Origin: an uncultured SAR92 cluster bacterium
GTDB taxonomy: Bacteria; Pseudomonadota; Gammaproteobacteria; Pseudomonadales; Porticoccaceae
Direction of reading: 5' to 3'
Assembly (NCBI GenBank): GCA_902596775.1
Contig: CACJVE010000005.1
Coordinates: forward strand, 1-64,000
Length of the DNA: 64,000 nucleotides
A model generated the notes under the pieces. It was given only the letters and a program-made list of their open reading frames with translations. It made no database searches and was not told where the DNA came from. Positions 8,801-19,795 of this stretch are shown here, piece after piece (the stretch's first letter is position 1; each line of letters opens with the position of its first letter). Position numbers and translations under genes: made by a program.

Positions 8801-10930
8801 ATGTTGGGGAAACCAAAAAATAATTTATTTAAAATGACCAAAAAAAATAATGAGCTAAATAGCCCCTTAAGTTCATTGCCAGGTGTAGGTCCAAAGATCA
8901 CACAAAAACTTAACAACATAAATTTATTTACCTTTAAAGATGCGCTTTTTCATCTGCCATATCGATACGTTGATCGAACAAAAGTTACAAAAATCTCCGA
9001 TCTTAAGTTAAATAATTATGTAGTAATCGAAGGTGAAATAGAGAGCGTGGGTATAGTTTTTTCAAAAAGAAGAACTTTAATCTGCCGAATTTCTGACAAT
9101 TATGGCTCTGTGATTATTAAATTCTATAATTCACAAAAATCTCAGTTTATTAAAGGCGCGTACATAAGGTGTTTTGGAATCGCTCATCGAGGAAAGTCCA
9201 GCTTTGAGTTCTATCATCCCGAATATTCAATAATGGAGAAAAGCAATTTAAAACCACTTGATACCACTTTAAGCCCAATATATCCAACGACGATAGGGCT
9301 ATCACAAAATAAGTTGCGCGATATTATTAAAAGGGTTCTTGATCATCTGTGTATTAATCAAACAGATGTCGACTTCAAACCTCTTGATTCAGAAAAATTA
9401 ATAGTTACTAAGTTTTCATCTTCCGAAGCTTTGAAGTTCTTGCATAATCCTCCATCAAACACTGACCTGGATGTTTTGGAGGCACGGTCGCATCCAATGC
9501 AAAAAATCTTATCTCTTGAAGAACTTACCGCATATCAAATTGGCCTATTATCAGAACGAAAAGCTATAAAAAGTCACACATCTAAACCCATGTTTCGAGA
9601 TTTAGAATCAGAAGGAATTTTCTTAAATAATTTAAATTTCAAAATGACAAGTGCACAGACCCGAGTTATAAAAGAAATAGCTGACGATATTTCATCAACC
9701 AAACCCATGCACAGGCTAGTGCAAGGAGACGTAGGGTCTGGGAAGACTATAGTAGCGGCTTTTTGTTCACTTCAAATTTTACTAAATAATAAGCAAGTAG
9801 CAATAATGGCACCCACTGAGATATTAGCAGAACAACATCGGTTGAATTTTCTAGAGTGGCTCAGTCCTTTTAAATATCAAATAGATCTCCTCTCCAGCAA
9901 AGTCAAAGGAAAACTTCGCGAAGAGGTGTATCAAAAGATCGAGGATGGAAGCACGCAAGTAATTATTGGAACTCATGCTCTTTTTCAAGAAAATGTTAAA
10001 TATAGCGCTCTTGGATTGGTTATTATTGATGAGCAGCATCGTTTTGGAGTGAATCAGAGACTAACCCTACTAAAAAAAGGTTTTAATGGACCAAATGATT
10101 TTAAAATCATTCCGAATCAACTAGTGATGACTGCAACACCTATTCCTAGGACACTTGCAATGAGCGCTTATGCTGATCTTGATTTTTCCGTGATAGATGA
10201 ATTGCCGCCGGGAAGACAACCAATAAAGACCTCAGTGCTAAGTGATCAAAAGAGACATGGAGTCATTAAAAAAATAAAAGATCTTGTTAAACAAGGTAAC
10301 CAGGTTTATTGGGTTTGCACGCTAATTGAGGAATCAGATGCTCTCGAAGCTGAAGCCGCCAAAGTGATTAGCGCAGAATTACAATTACAAATGCCTGCAG
10401 TATCGATTGGTTTAGTACATGGAAAACTTAAAGCGAGAGAAAAATTAGACATAATGGATAGATTTAAACGAAAAGATATCAATGTACTAGTCGCTACAAC
10501 TGTTATTGAAGTGGGTGTAGATGTGCCTGATGCCACAGTAATGGTTATCGAAAATGCAGAGCGGTTGGGGCTTTCTCAACTACACCAATTGCGAGGCCGT
10601 GTAGGAAGAGGCAGTAAACCGAGCTATTGCATCTTAATGTATGGCAAAAAACTCTCACATATGAGCCGGCAAAGAATGGAAATCATGCGCGAAACCAATG
10701 ACGGGTTCAAAATAGCCGAAAAAGATTTGGCAATACGGGGAGCCGGCGAAATACTAGGAACCCGTCAAACAGGTGATATTGGATTTAAAATTGCAGATCT
10801 TTCGGCAGATGCTTCTTTATTGCCTTTGGCTAAACAAAATGCTGAGGAGATTATTGACAATAATCCTGATTTGGGGCAAAAAATCGTCAATAACTGGCTC
10901 CCGAAAGGTAACGAGTTCTCCCTTGCATAA
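8801..10930 (+). CDS. recG: ATP-dependent DNA helicase RecG
   Basis: RecG remodels stalled replication forks and Holliday junctions. The 709-residue protein has the N-terminal PLSSLPGVGP element, an OB-type wedge domain (about 60-155), Walker A GDVGSGKT at 309-316, a DEQH box in IIDEQHRFG, MTATPIPRTLA (motif III) and QLRGRVGRG (motif VI). Two ATGs are possible: 8801, and 8834, which begins at a position closer to E. coli RecG. Neither has a Shine-Dalgarno. It follows the spoT-ridA cluster as in Pseudomonas, separated by a reversed SDR gene. Confidence 0.97.
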   Translation: MLGKPKNNLFKMTKKNNELNSPLSSLPGVGPKITQKLNNINLFTFKDALFHLPYRYVDRTKVTKISDLKLNNYVVIEGEIESVGIVFSKRRTLICRISDNYGSVIIKFYNSQKSQFIKGAYIRCFGIAHRGKSSFEFYHPEYSIMEKSNLKPLDTTLSPIYPTTIGLSQNKLRDIIKRVLDHLCINQTDVDFKPLDSEKLIVTKFSSSEALKFLHNPPSNTDLDVLEARSHPMQKILSLEELTAYQIGLLSERKAIKSHTSKPMFRDLESEGIFLNNLNFKMTSAQTRVIKEIADDISSTKPMHRLVQGDVGSGKTIVAAFCSLQILLNNKQVAIMAPTEILAEQHRLNFLEWLSPFKYQIDLLSSKVKGKLREEVYQKIEDGSTQVIIGTHALFQENVKYSALGLVIIDEQHRFGVNQRLTLLKKGFNGPNDFKIIPNQLVMTATPIPRTLAMSAYADLDFSVIDELPPGRQPIKTSVLSDQKRHGVIKKIKDLVKQGNQVYWVCTLIEESDALEAEAAKVISAELQLQMPAVSIGLVHGKLKAREKLDIMDRFKRKDINVLVATTVIEVGVDVPDATVMVIENAERLGLSQLHQLRGRVGRGSKPSYCILMYGKKLSHMSRQRMEIMRETNDGFKIAEKDLAIRGAGEILGTRQTGDIGFKIADLSADASLLPLAKQNAEEIIDNNPDLGQKIVNNWLPKGNEFSLA

Positions 10931-10976
10931 AAAATGATATTAAACGTTTGCGCCAATAAACTGTCAAAATATCACC

Positions 10977-11864
10977 TCATCCAGATAGATCCTTAATCAA
11001 AGAAGTCCTTAATGAACTATTTTTTCCAACAGCGGAGTTGGGATATGGCGCTCCAAAAATTATGGTTACAATTTGTCTCCACGAAGATGCTTTTTTCAAA
11101 TCCGTAATAATTTCTTTCCACGAATAAAATGTTATTTCGACAGGATTGTTTGTATTCAAATCTTGAACTAAACCAAAGATTACCTTCTTTTCTTCTCTTT
11201 GATAAGTGCGAAAAAATCGGTCCCATATTATTAATAAATTTCCATAGTTCTTGTCTATATATTCCTTATTTTTGCCATGATGCACACGGTGGTTCGAAGG
11301 AGTATTAAAAATACCATCCATCCATCCTAATTTTCCTATCAATTGAGTATGCGCAACCACACCCCAAAAAGTTGATATCACTCCCGCTATTGCCGTAATA
11401 CTGGGATCAAAACCAATAAGCGGTAAACTTATAAAGAAAGGTACTTTAGAAATCGGGCCAAACCATGCTTGACGAAAAGAAACTGAAAAGTTCATTTCAG
11501 TACTTGAATGATGATTCATGTGAATTGCCCACAAAATTCTTACTCGATGTGAGCACCTATGGTACCAATAAAAAACAAAATCAATTGCTATAAAAGTTAT
11601 CGTCCATAAGAAAGCCAGGGGAAATTTATCAACCAAATTTAAAAATCTAAACTCGTACAAAAAAAAGTATAAAGATAGAACAGACCCTTGAAAAAGCAAT
11701 GACACAATAATATTCCCAAGCAGAAGTCCTGCTGTACCAAAAAAGTCTCCCGCTTTATAAAGTTCTCTTTTTCTAAAAATAGAGAATATTACTTCAAAAA
11801 CAATCGCAATTATTACGACAGGGATGGCGATCTGATAAACGCCCGAATAATCTATAAATTCCAT
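10977..11864 (-). CDS. Sterol desaturase / fatty acid hydroxylase superfamily membrane protein
   Basis: The 295-residue integral membrane protein has the three histidine clusters of the di-iron fatty-acid hydroxylase/sterol desaturase family: HRCSH, HMNHHS and HRVHH, plus a downstream NYGNLLIIWDRFFRTY motif. Several hydrophobic segments precede and separate the clusters. Members hydroxylate or desaturate lipids (sterols, alkylglycerols, carotenoids), and the substrate here is unknown. It follows pgk on the same strand (37-base gap) and is convergent with recG. Confidence 0.9.
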   Translation of the reverse strand: MEFIDYSGVYQIAIPVVIIAIVFEVIFSIFRKRELYKAGDFFGTAGLLLGNIIVSLLFQGSVLSLYFFLYEFRFLNLVDKFPLAFLWTITFIAIDFVFYWYHRCSHRVRILWAIHMNHHSSTEMNFSVSFRQAWFGPISKVPFFISLPLIGFDPSITAIAGVISTFWGVVAHTQLIGKLGWMDGIFNTPSNHRVHHGKNKEYIDKNYGNLLIIWDRFFRTYQREEKKVIFGLVQDLNTNNPVEITFYSWKEIITDLKKASSWRQIVTIIFGAPYPNSAVGKNSSLRTSLIKDLSG

Positions 11865-11901
11865 ACTACAAATCCCAAAAAAAATGTAACTTCACCGTCA
11901 A

Positions 11902-13044
11902 TCACTGATTCAATATATCTATCGCAGGCAGTCTTCCATTCTCAAGAAATTTTAAAAAAGCACCGCCACCAGTTGAAATATATGAGATGTTTTCTGAAAT
12001 TTTATACTTTTCAATCGCGGCAAGCGTATCGCCTCCACCTGCAATTGAAAATGCACCACTCTCAGAGACCGCGACAGAAACTGACTTTGTACCCTCGCTG
12101 AACTGCTCAATTTCAAAAACGCCAACTGGCCCATTCCAAATAATAGTTCCCGAAGCTTCAAGTATTTTTGACACTCTTTCTGACGATGATATTCCAATAT
12201 CAAGAATCATTTCATCTGGACCAATATCATCCACCAATTTTTTAAGAGCCACACTTTTATCAGATATCTCAGTTGAAACCACAACATCCGATGGCAATAT
12301 AACCTCAACTTTATCCATGATCGCTCTCGCTCTATCGACTAACTGTTTCTCATAAAGTGATTTTCCAACATCTTTGTTCGCAGCAACTAAAAAGGTGTTT
12401 GCTATTCCACCGCCAACAATTAGACTGTCGACTCTATTGGCAAGATTTTCCAAAACGCCCAACTTAGACGACACTTTTGAACCTCCTACTATCGCGACTA
12501 CTGGCTTTTTTGGACTACTGAAGCAGAAATTCAAAAACTCTACTTCCCTCTTTAAAAGAGGACCCATACATGAGATCGGTGCATATTTCGCAACGCCATA
12601 AGTTGAGGCTTGCGCCCGATGAGCAGTTGCAAAAGCGTCCATAACGAAAATGTCACACATTGCTGCATAACGTTTTGATAACTGCTCGCAATTTTCACTC
12701 TCACCTTTATTAAACCTGACATTTTCCAGTAAGATTAGCTTTGATTGCAAACTAGCCAAATCTGAAATATTTCGACAGAGAGAAACATTAGTATCGAGCT
12801 TTTGTGCCAAATATTTGGCAACAGGATCTAAAGAATATTTTTGATCAAATGTATCCTCTTTCGGTCGTCCCAAATGAGACATAATTACAACATTACTGGC
12901 AGTCTTTAACGCAAGCTTTATAGTGGGTAGTGCTTTATCAATTCTTATTGAGCTATCGATGATTCCTTGATGCATAGGAACATTTAGATCCAATCGAATC
13001 AGAACCCGACGGTTAGCCATGTCTACTTCTTCCATCATTCTCAT
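11902..13044 (-). CDS. pgk: Phosphoglycerate kinase
   Basis: Pgk interconverts 1,3-bisphosphoglycerate and 3-phosphoglycerate with ADP/ATP. The 380-residue protein has VLIRLDLNVPM, the conserved SHLGRP, GGSKVSSKLGVLENL, NGPVGVFE and GGGDTLAAIEK motifs. The start is the ATG at 13044, four bases after the epd stop, with GAGA about 10 bases upstream. It is the last gene of tkt-epd-pgk. The family's usual neighbours fba and pyk are not here. Confidence 0.97.
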   Translation of the reverse strand: MRMMEEVDMANRRVLIRLDLNVPMHQGIIDSSIRIDKALPTIKLALKTASNVVIMSHLGRPKEDTFDQKYSLDPVAKYLAQKLDTNVSLCRNISDLASLQSKLILLENVRFNKGESENCEQLSKRYAAMCDIFVMDAFATAHRAQASTYGVAKYAPISCMGPLLKREVEFLNFCFSSPKKPVVAIVGGSKVSSKLGVLENLANRVDSLIVGGGIANTFLVAANKDVGKSLYEKQLVDRARAIMDKVEVILPSDVVVSTEISDKSVALKKLVDDIGPDEMILDIGISSSERVSKILEASGTIIWNGPVGVFEIEQFSEGTKSVSVAVSESGAFSIAGGGDTLAAIEKYKISENISYISTGGGAFLKFLENGRLPAIDILNQ

Positions 13045-13048
13045 ATAT

Positions 13049-14062
13049 CTAATGTCTCGTAATCCAAAGTCTTATGATGTCTAGCATTCGGTTAGCATAT
13101 CCCCATTCATTGTCGAACCATATTAAAATTTTGACTAGCTTAGCTCCACTTACTCGTGTCTGGCAGGAGTCTACAATTCCACTTCTTTTATCATGGATGA
13201 AATCGCAAGATGCGAGTGGCTCATCTGTATAACCTAAGATGTTCGAGAAATCTCCATTTGCAGATTCGAACAATATCGAGTTTATTTCCTCAACAGAGGT
13301 GCTTTTTGAAACCAAAATTGACAAATCGATTGCAGAGACATTAATTGTAGGCACTCTCATCGCTTGCGCTTGAAATTTTCCTGTCAGATTTGGCAACACT
13401 CTGTCTATCCCAAGTGCTAAATCTGTATCAACTGGTATCATAGAGTTCATCGCTGCTCTAGTCTTCCTTAAGTCTGTATGGTGAAACGCGTCAATAACAG
13501 GCTGATCGTTCATTGCAGAGTGAATTGTTGTTATTACACCACTTTCAATACCTAACTTATCATGAATAATTTTTATCAGTGGCACCACACAATTTGTCGT
13601 GCAAGAAGCCCCCGATATAATCGAGTCGGAATCTTTTAAGAGATGCTCGTTCACACCGAATACGATAGTGTTATCAACACACCGATCAGCAGGCTGTGAA
13701 AAAAGAACCCTCTTTGCACCTGACTTTATATGTAATTCTGCTTGCTCACGCTTAGAATAAGATCCACTAGATTCAATTACGATATCAATATCATGTTTAA
13801 GCCACGGCAAACAGTTTAAGTCATGATGATGGCTAACAGAAATAAGGTCATCGTCTATCTTTAAATCTTTACCATCGGTATTCACACAACCAAAAAACTT
13901 GCCATGAGTCGAGTCATAACGAGTCAGGTGAGCCATGGTGCGAACTTCGGCTATCTCGTTTATCGCTGTTATTTTAAATCCAAGATCCTGATCACTTTCA
14001 TAAAAGGCACGAAGCACAGACCGACCTATCCGGCCAAAGCCGTTGATTGCGATATTAAACAC
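13049..14062 (-). CDS. epd: Epd/GapB-type aldehyde dehydrogenase (erythrose-4-phosphate or glyceraldehyde-3-phosphate dehydrogenase)
   Basis: The 337-residue protein belongs to the GAPDH superfamily: NAD motif INGFGRIGR at 6-14 and catalytic C154 in GASCTTNC with H181. Around the active site it reads TTIHSAMNDQPVIDA, close to the Epd signature and unlike the TTVHATTATQKTVDG of GapA. This suggests erythrose-4-phosphate dehydrogenase, the first step of pyridoxal phosphate synthesis in gammaproteobacteria, but GapB-like enzymes share it. The start is GTG directly abutting the tkt stop (TAGGTG), with AAGGGG inside tkt, so translation is probably coupled. It sits between tkt and pgk, as in many gammaproteobacteria. 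Confidence 0.88.
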   Translation of the reverse strand: MFNIAINGFGRIGRSVLRAFYESDQDLGFKITAINEIAEVRTMAHLTRYDSTHGKFFGCVNTDGKDLKIDDDLISVSHHHDLNCLPWLKHDIDIVIESSGSYSKREQAELHIKSGAKRVLFSQPADRCVDNTIVFGVNEHLLKDSDSIISGASCTTNCVVPLIKIIHDKLGIESGVITTIHSAMNDQPVIDAFHHTDLRKTRAAMNSMIPVDTDLALGIDRVLPNLTGKFQAQAMRVPTINVSAIDLSILVSKSTSVEEINSILFESANGDFSNILGYTDEPLASCDFIHDKRSGIVDSCQTRVSGAKLVKILIWFDNEWGYANRMLDIIRLWITRH

Positions 14063-16057
14063 CTAAGAAAGCATCCCCTTCGCAACATTGACAAGATTTT
14101 CCTCAGTAAAGCCAAATTCTTGCATTAGCACATCACCGGGGGCTGATTCGCCGAATGTTTCCATCCCAACCACAATTCCGGACAAACCAACAAATTTATA
14201 CCAGTAATCTTTATGAAGAGCCTCTACTGCGATACGGTTTAAAAGATTTGGCGGTAAAACCCTATCTCTATAGTCTTTATCTTGTAAACAAAAAAGCTCA
14301 GCACACGGCATTGAAACAACTCGCGCTGATATACCTGCTACTTTTAGCTCTCGAGCAGCTTGAATAGCTATATTCACTTCTGATCCCGTTGCTATAAACA
14401 ATAATTTTGGATCTGGATGATCTAATAAGACATACCCACCTTTGGATATTAATGCCACTTGTTCATTATCTCGTATTGCGGGCTCTAAGCTCTGCCGGCT
14501 AAAAACTAACGCTGTAGGACCTTCATCTCGCATAATTGCGTGCTTCCACGCGGTGGCAGATTCTACCGTATCACAGGGCCTCCAAGTATATAAGTTTGGC
14601 GTAGCGCGAAGTGCAGTCAATTGCTCAACTGGTTGATGCGTTGGACCATCCTCTCCCAATCCAATCGAATCATGAGTGTAGACAAAAATACTCCTTCTCT
14701 TCATCAACGCAGACATTCTAATTGCATTTCTAGCATATTCCATGAACATGAGAAATGTCGCTCCATAATTAATAAAACCACCATGCAACGATATTCCGTT
14801 CATGATTGCAGACATACCGAACTCTCTGACTCCATAAAATATATAGTTACCAGATGCATCATCCGATTTGATCGGCTTTGAGCCTTTCCAAATAGTAAGA
14901 TTTGACCCAGCGAGATCTGCCGATCCACCCAGTAATTCAGGCAGCATCGGACCATATGCATTCAGACAATTTTGAGACGCTTTTCGCGATGCGATTTTCT
15001 CAAAATTACTCTGACACTCTTGTATATAATGGTTTGCGCTTGCTTCGAAACCCGCAGGAATTTCACCCTTCATTCTTCTTTGAAGATCTAGAGCTAGATC
15101 TGGGTACTCTTGCTGATAATGATTAAACAGAACATCCCACTGGTCTTGCTTTTTCTGACCTGCATTTTTTGCATCCCAAGCCTCATAAATTTCAGACGGA
15201 ATTACAAAAGGTTTATGATTCCAATTAAGGGCTTTTCTAGTGAGCGCAACTTCATCATCTCCCAACGCCGCGCCATGACACTCTTCCTTTCCCTCTTTAT
15301 TAGGCGATCCAAATCCAATAATTGTTTTACAGCAAATCAAAGTGGGTTTGTCAGTTTTATATTTTGCTTGTTTCAATGCGCTAGCTATTTTGTTGTTGTC
15401 GTGTCCATCAACATCACTTATAACGTCCCACCCATAAGCTTCAAAACGTTTTTTTGTATCATCTGTAAACCAATTTTCAACTTCGCCATCGATTGAAATC
15501 CCATTATCATCGTAAATCGCGATCAATTTACCTAGGCCAAGCGTCCCTGCAAGAGAACATACCTCATGTGATATACCTTCCATTAAACAACCATCACCTA
15601 AGAACACATAAGTATTATGATCAATGATTCTGTGACTATCCTTATTAAATTGATCGGCCAAAACTTTTTCAGCGATAGCCATACCCACAGCGTTCGCCAA
15701 ACCTTGTCCCAAAGGTCCAGTAGTCGTCTCTACACCTGGAGCATATCCATATTCCGGATGCCCTGGTGTCATGGAGTGCAACTGACGAAAATTTTTAATC
15801 TCATCTATTGAAAGTTCATAACCCGATAAATGAAGAAGTGAATATAGGAGCATTGAGCCATGTCCATTAGACAAAACAAAACGATCTCTATTAATCCAGT
15901 TGGGGTCATTGGGATTATGCGATAAAAAATCATTCCATAACACTTCTGCAATGTCTGCCATACCCATTGGGGCGCCAGGATGACCGCTATTGGCACGTTG
16001 AACAGCATCCATACTCAATGCTCGAACTGCATTGGCAAGTATTCTTCTATCTTCCAT
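14063..16057 (-). CDS. tkt: Transketolase
   Basis: Transketolase moves two-carbon units between sugar phosphates in the pentose phosphate pathway using thiamine diphosphate. The 664-residue protein shows [21 protein letters not shown]26, H66 and H100, the ThDP motif beginning GDG at 154-156, and the pyrimidine-domain elements [11 protein letters not shown] and [21 protein letters not shown] precedes the ATG. It heads the tkt-epd-pgk operon and is divergent from the SAM-cycle operon across 124 bases. Confidence 0.97.
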   Translation of the reverse strand: MEDRRILANAVRALSMDAVQRANSGHPGAPMGMADIAEVLWNDFLSHNPNDPNWINRDRFVLSNGHGSMLLYSLLHLSGYELSIDEIKNFRQLHSMTPGHPEYGYAPGVETTTGPLGQGLANAVGMAIAEKVLADQFNKDSHRIIDHNTYVFLGDGCLMEGISHEVCSLAGTLGLGKLIAIYDDNGISIDGEVENWFTDDTKKRFEAYGWDVISDVDGHDNNKIASALKQAKYKTDKPTLICCKTIIGFGSPNKEGKEECHGAALGDDEVALTRKALNWNHKPFVIPSEIYEAWDAKNAGQKKQDQWDVLFNHYQQEYPDLALDLQRRMKGEIPAGFEASANHYIQECQSNFEKIASRKASQNCLNAYGPMLPELLGGSADLAGSNLTIWKGSKPIKSDDASGNYIFYGVREFGMSAIMNGISLHGGFINYGATFLMFMEYARNAIRMSALMKRRSIFVYTHDSIGLGEDGPTHQPVEQLTALRATPNLYTWRPCDTVESATAWKHAIMRDEGPTALVFSRQSLEPAIRDNEQVALISKGGYVLLDHPDPKLLFIATGSEVNIAIQAARELKVAGISARVVSMPCAELFCLQDKDYRDRVLPPNLLNRIAVEALHKDYWYKFVGLSGIVVGMETFGESAPGDVLMQEFGFTEENLVNVAKGMLS

Positions 16058-16146
16058 TAAGCATTACCTTTTTATTTTTATAAATCCATTTTATCTTTGC
16101 TTAAAAATAAACACCAGCCAATGCAACACCTAAAAAGCATCAAAAT

Positions 16147-16175
16147 TTGTTTATATAAAAACTTATTGATATAAT
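16147..16175 (+). promoter_or_regulatory. Strong sigma-70-like promoter of the SAM-cycle operon with overlapping inverted repeat
   Basis: TTGTTT (16147-16152), a 17-base spacer and a perfect TATAAT (16170-16175) form the best promoter match I found. Six bases follow to 16182, so the predicted start of transcription is the A of the ATG of the ArsR-methyltransferase gene, and no Shine-Dalgarno precedes that ATG. An inverted repeat TTATAT (16151-16156) / ATATAA (16169-16174) with a 12-base spacer overlaps the promoter and is a candidate operator for the encoded ArsR-type repressor. Confidence 0.6.
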
Positions 16176-16181
16176 AAAGTT

Positions 16182-17162
16182 ATGGGTTTTAGCGCTAAAA
16201 AGTTCGTGACTAGTTCTGTTGATGTTTCCAATTTCAATCCCTTATGCAAAGCGGTTGGGGACCCTCTACGTGTTGAAATATTAAAAGTACTTCAAGATAA
16301 TTCTTTCGGTGTTTTGGAGCTCTGTTCGATATTTGAGATCGGGCAGCCAGCAATGAGTCATCATCTAAAAGTGCTCTGGAAAAGTCATCTTGTTTCGACT
16401 AAAAGAGATGGAGCTAATATTTTTTACCGAAGAAATAATTTTAATCCTGAAGAAAACTTGCAGAGTTTTCAAAGCACACTGTTCAAAACAATAAATAGCT
16501 TCAAGTTAAGTGAGTCTGTCGAAAGGAATATCGAAAGTATCAAAACTGCGAGAGAGAAAGTTTCAATCGAGTTTTTCAACAAAAACGTGAGCTTATTTCA
16601 GGAGAATCAAGATCTGATAGCGAGTTGGTTGAATTATGGTCCAAGCATAGAAAATTTACTTCCTAAACATAATATTGAGGGGAGATTAGCGGTTGATGTT
16701 GGCTCCGGACTGGGCGACTTTCTGCCCACATTAAGCTCTCTCTTCGACAAAGTCATTGCAATTGATAATGCTAAAGAAGTTCTTGAAGAGTGCATCCAAA
16801 ACATTACAAGCAAAAAGCTTAATAATGTTTCTACTTTTTTAGGCAACTTAAAAGAGTTCAAGTTCCAAACGACAAAAGCGGATCTTATATCACTCAATAT
16901 GGTGCTCCACCACAATATTAATCCACAAAATGTTCTAAAAGAATGCTCAGCCGTTTTAGCAGAAAATGGTTTCATGCTTATTACGGAATTATGTAACCAT
17001 AACCAAGAATGGACTAAGACGTCGTGTGGAGACTTATGGTATGGATTTGAGCCAGAGACTATTGAAAAATGGGCGAAAGAATGCAAATTAAAAAAAATAG
17101 AAAGTATGTTTATTGCTCAGAGAAACGGTTTTAAAACACAAATACACATTTTTAAAAAATAG
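16182..17162 (+). CDS. ArsR-family regulator fused to SAM-dependent methyltransferase domain (SahR-type)
   Basis: The 326-residue protein has an ArsR winged helix (about 18-85) with recognition helix [12 protein letters not shown], and a class I methyltransferase domain with motif [10 protein letters not shown] at 171-179 and a following AIDNA acidic loop. ArsR regulators heading SAM-cycle operons are known as SahR in proteobacteria. This one also carries the methyltransferase fold, which may serve as a SAM/SAH sensor or remain an enzyme. It is the first gene of an operon with metK (10-base gap) and ahcY, so control of SAM synthesis and SAH removal is the likely job. It appears to be leaderless. 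Confidence 0.85.
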   Translation: MGFSAKKFVTSSVDVSNFNPLCKAVGDPLRVEILKVLQDNSFGVLELCSIFEIGQPAMSHHLKVLWKSHLVSTKRDGANIFYRRNNFNPEENLQSFQSTLFKTINSFKLSESVERNIESIKTAREKVSIEFFNKNVSLFQENQDLIASWLNYGPSIENLLPKHNIEGRLAVDVGSGLGDFLPTLSSLFDKVIAIDNAKEVLEECIQNITSKKLNNVSTFLGNLKEFKFQTTKADLISLNMVLHHNINPQNVLKECSAVLAENGFMLITELCNHNQEWTKTSCGDLWYGFEPETIEKWAKECKLKKIESMFIAQRNGFKTQIHIFKK

Positions 17163-17172
17163 AGGCGGTATT

Positions 17173-18327
17173 ATGCAACATTACAAATTATTTACATCTG
17201 AATCTGTATCAGAGGGACATCCAGATAAAATGGCAGATCAGATATCAGACGCTGTGCTAGATGCTATTTTATCCGATGATCCGTCCTCTAGGGTGGCGGT
17301 AGAGACGATGGTGAAAACAGGCATGGCGATTATTGCAGGAGAAGTACGAACTAATACATACGTAGATCTCGAAGATGTTGTTAGGAAAGTCATCATTGAT
17401 ATTGGATATGATAATTCCGATGTTGGCTTTGATGGAAATAACTGCGCTGTTTTAAATGCCATCGGAAAACAATCTGGTGATATCGCCATGGGAGTGGATG
17501 CCTCGGCAAGCAAGGATATCGGTGCAGGGGATCAAGGCTTAATGTTCGGCTATGCCTCGAACGAAACTGACGCATTCATGCCCGCGCCAATTCATTACTC
17601 GCATCTTTTAGTAAAACAACAGGCTAAAGTTAGAAAAAATGGGTTGCTCCCCTGGTTAAGGCCAGATGCAAAAAGTCAAATTACGTTTAAATATGAGAAT
17701 GAAAAACCCGTATCTATAGACGCGATTGTATTGTCGACTCAGCACTCTCCTGATATCTCACTACCAGAGCTGCAAGAAGCAGTAAAACAAGAGATTATTT
17801 TGCCAGTAATACCTGAGAAGTGGATACATAATGAAACAAAATTTCATATAAACCCAACTGGCCAATTCATTATTGGCGGTCCTGTTGGAGATTGTGGGCT
17901 CACAGGTAGAAAAATTATCGTTGATACATATGGAGGTATGGCGCGTCATGGCGGAGGAGCATTCTCAGGGAAAGACCCGACAAAAGTTGACCGCTCGGCA
18001 GCTTACGCAGGTCGGTACGTAGCTAAAAATATTGTTGCATCTGGTTTAGCAGATAAATGTGAGATACAGATCTCCTACGCAATAGGTGTTTCAGAGCCAA
18101 CATCGATAAGCATTGATACTTATAACACTGGGAAATTGGAGGATCATAAAATCGCTGCAATTGTTTCGGAAAACTTCGACTTAAGACCCAGAGGACTTAT
18201 TGAGATGCTAGACCTTAATAGGCCCATTTATCAGAAAACTGCAGCTTATGGACATTTTGGCAGGGATGACCTCGATGTGCCTTGGGAGAAAATAGATAAA
18301 TCAGAAGACTTAAAAAAATATTTGTAA
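17173..18327 (+). CDS. metK: S-adenosylmethionine synthetase
   Basis: MetK makes SAM from methionine and ATP. Starting at the ATG at 17173 (preceded by AGAGGCGG), the protein has 384 residues, equal to E. coli MetK. Motifs are GHPDK at 15-19, GAGDQG at 117-122 and [14 protein letters not shown] at 260-273. An upstream in-frame start at 17113 would add 20 residues inside the preceding gene and is rejected. It is the second gene of the regulator-metK-ahcY-rsmE operon. Confidence 0.98.
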   Translation: MQHYKLFTSESVSEGHPDKMADQISDAVLDAILSDDPSSRVAVETMVKTGMAIIAGEVRTNTYVDLEDVVRKVIIDIGYDNSDVGFDGNNCAVLNAIGKQSGDIAMGVDASASKDIGAGDQGLMFGYASNETDAFMPAPIHYSHLLVKQQAKVRKNGLLPWLRPDAKSQITFKYENEKPVSIDAIVLSTQHSPDISLPELQEAVKQEIILPVIPEKWIHNETKFHINPTGQFIIGGPVGDCGLTGRKIIVDTYGGMARHGGGAFSGKDPTKVDRSAAYAGRYVAKNIVASGLADKCEIQISYAIGVSEPTSISIDTYNTGKLEDHKIAAIVSENFDLRPRGLIEMLDLNRPIYQKTAAYGHFGRDDLDVPWEKIDKSEDLKKYL

Positions 18328-18360
18328 AGAAAACGCAATCTAACAAAAAGGATACTTGTA

Positions 18361-19749
18361 ATGATTTCAGCAGCAGAAAAAATAGACCCAAACTTCAGTG
18401 ACTTTAAAGTAGCAGACATAAGCTTAGCGGATTGGGGCAGAAAGGAAATAATAATAGCAGAGACAGAAATGCCAGCATTAATGGCATTGCGAGATAAGTA
18501 CCAAACTGAGCAACCTTTGGCGGGCGCAAGAATTCTTGGTTGTATTCACATGACCATACAGACAGCTGTTCTTATTGAGACACTAAAAAGTCTGGGGGCC
18601 GATGTACGATGGACCTCATGCAACATATTTTCAACACAAGACCATGCCGCTGCCGCAGTGGCTGCCGGAGGGACTCCTGTTTTTGCGTGGAAAGGAGAAA
18701 CTGAAGAAGAGTATGAATGGTGTCTAGAGCAGCAAGTGCTCAAGGATGGAAAACCATGGGACGCAAATATGGTGCTTGATGACGGAGGAGATCTAACCGC
18801 ACTCTTGCACAATAAATTTCCAGAAGTTTTAGAAAATGTTCACGGTATTACAGAAGAAACAACAACAGGAGTTCATCGACTGTACGAAATGTTAGAAAAG
18901 GGGGAATTATTGGTACCCGCGATAAACGTAAATGACTCAGTAACTAAGTCCAAGTGTGACAATAAATATGGATGCAGGCATAGCCTTAATGATGCCATAA
19001 AGCGTGCAACCGATCATCTTTTATCGGGGAAAAAAGCTGTTGTTATTGGATATGGAGATGTTGGAAAAGGCTCTGCTCAATCCTTGCGTCAAGAAGGAAT
19101 GATAGTCAAGGTTACTGAAGTTGATCCTATATGCGCAATGCAAGCCTGCCTTGATGGATTTGAAGTAGTATCAACTTATATCGATGGAAATCCATCTCAT
19201 GGCGTAGATACTTCGCTTCTTCAAAACACTGACTTGCTTGTCACAAGCACTGGAAACTTTAATGTATGTGGAGAGAGCATTCTCAGTAATTTAAAGTCCG
19301 GTTGTGTTGTTGCAAACATTGGACATTTTGATAATGAGATCGATACTGCGTATATGAGGGAGACTTGGACTTGGGAGGAAGTAAAACCTCAGGTTCATAA
19401 AATCTATAGAGATGAAAGTAAAAATGATCACTTGTTACTTCTTGCGGAGGGCCGATTAGTGAACCTAGGAAATGCCACGGGTCACCCCAGCCGAATTATG
19501 GATGGATCTTTTGCCAACCAGGTATTAGCGCAGATGGAACTATACAAGCGTCAATTTGCTACTCAAACCTCCAAAGAAAAAGCGAAGTGCCTAGCGGTAG
19601 AAGTTCTGCCAAAAAATTTAGATGAGGAAGTGGCAAGCTACATGGTTTCTGGATTTGGAGGCGTAATCACCAAACTTTCAGACGAACAAGCAAGTTATAT
19701 TGGTGTATCAGTTAATGGCCCATTTAAAAACGATGCCTACAAATACTAA
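18361..19749 (+). CDS. ahcY: S-adenosyl-L-homocysteine hydrolase
   Basis: AhcY cleaves SAH, the inhibitory product of methylation, to homocysteine and adenosine using tightly bound NAD. The 462-residue protein has the NAD motif GYGDVGKG at 230-237, [20 protein letters not shown]-type [12 protein letters not shown] and the C-terminal KPDHYRY-like end NDAYKY. AAAAGGA lies upstream of the ATG, and the gene is 33 bases after metK. The usual third partner metF does not follow; rsmE does. Confidence 0.98.
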   Translation: MISAAEKIDPNFSDFKVADISLADWGRKEIIIAETEMPALMALRDKYQTEQPLAGARILGCIHMTIQTAVLIETLKSLGADVRWTSCNIFSTQDHAAAAVAAGGTPVFAWKGETEEEYEWCLEQQVLKDGKPWDANMVLDDGGDLTALLHNKFPEVLENVHGITEETTTGVHRLYEMLEKGELLVPAINVNDSVTKSKCDNKYGCRHSLNDAIKRATDHLLSGKKAVVIGYGDVGKGSAQSLRQEGMIVKVTEVDPICAMQACLDGFEVVSTYIDGNPSHGVDTSLLQNTDLLVTSTGNFNVCGESILSNLKSGCVVANIGHFDNEIDTAYMRETWTWEEVKPQVHKIYRDESKNDHLLLLAEGRLVNLGNATGHPSRIMDGSFANQVLAQMELYKRQFATQTSKEKAKCLAVEVLPKNLDEEVASYMVSGFGGVITKLSDEQASYIGVSVNGPFKNDAYKY

Positions 19750-19795
19750 ATTAGTAGTAATTGCCATTTATCTGCTGCATAGATGAGGGACTTCA

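Noticed and set aside
10936-10976. TGATATT/AATATCA inverted repeat after recG as a terminator
   Set aside because: The arms are 7 bp, AT-only apart from one pair and about 27 bases apart, with no T-run; too weak to call.
15110-15496. Open frame of 128 codons opposite tkt
   Set aside because: It is antisense to a conserved transketolase region and its composition reflects the complementary strand; no start signal.
18328-18360. SAH or SAM riboswitch upstream of ahcY or metK
   Set aside because: The gaps are 33 and 10 bases, too short, and the operon head appears leaderless; control by the ArsR-type protein is more likely.
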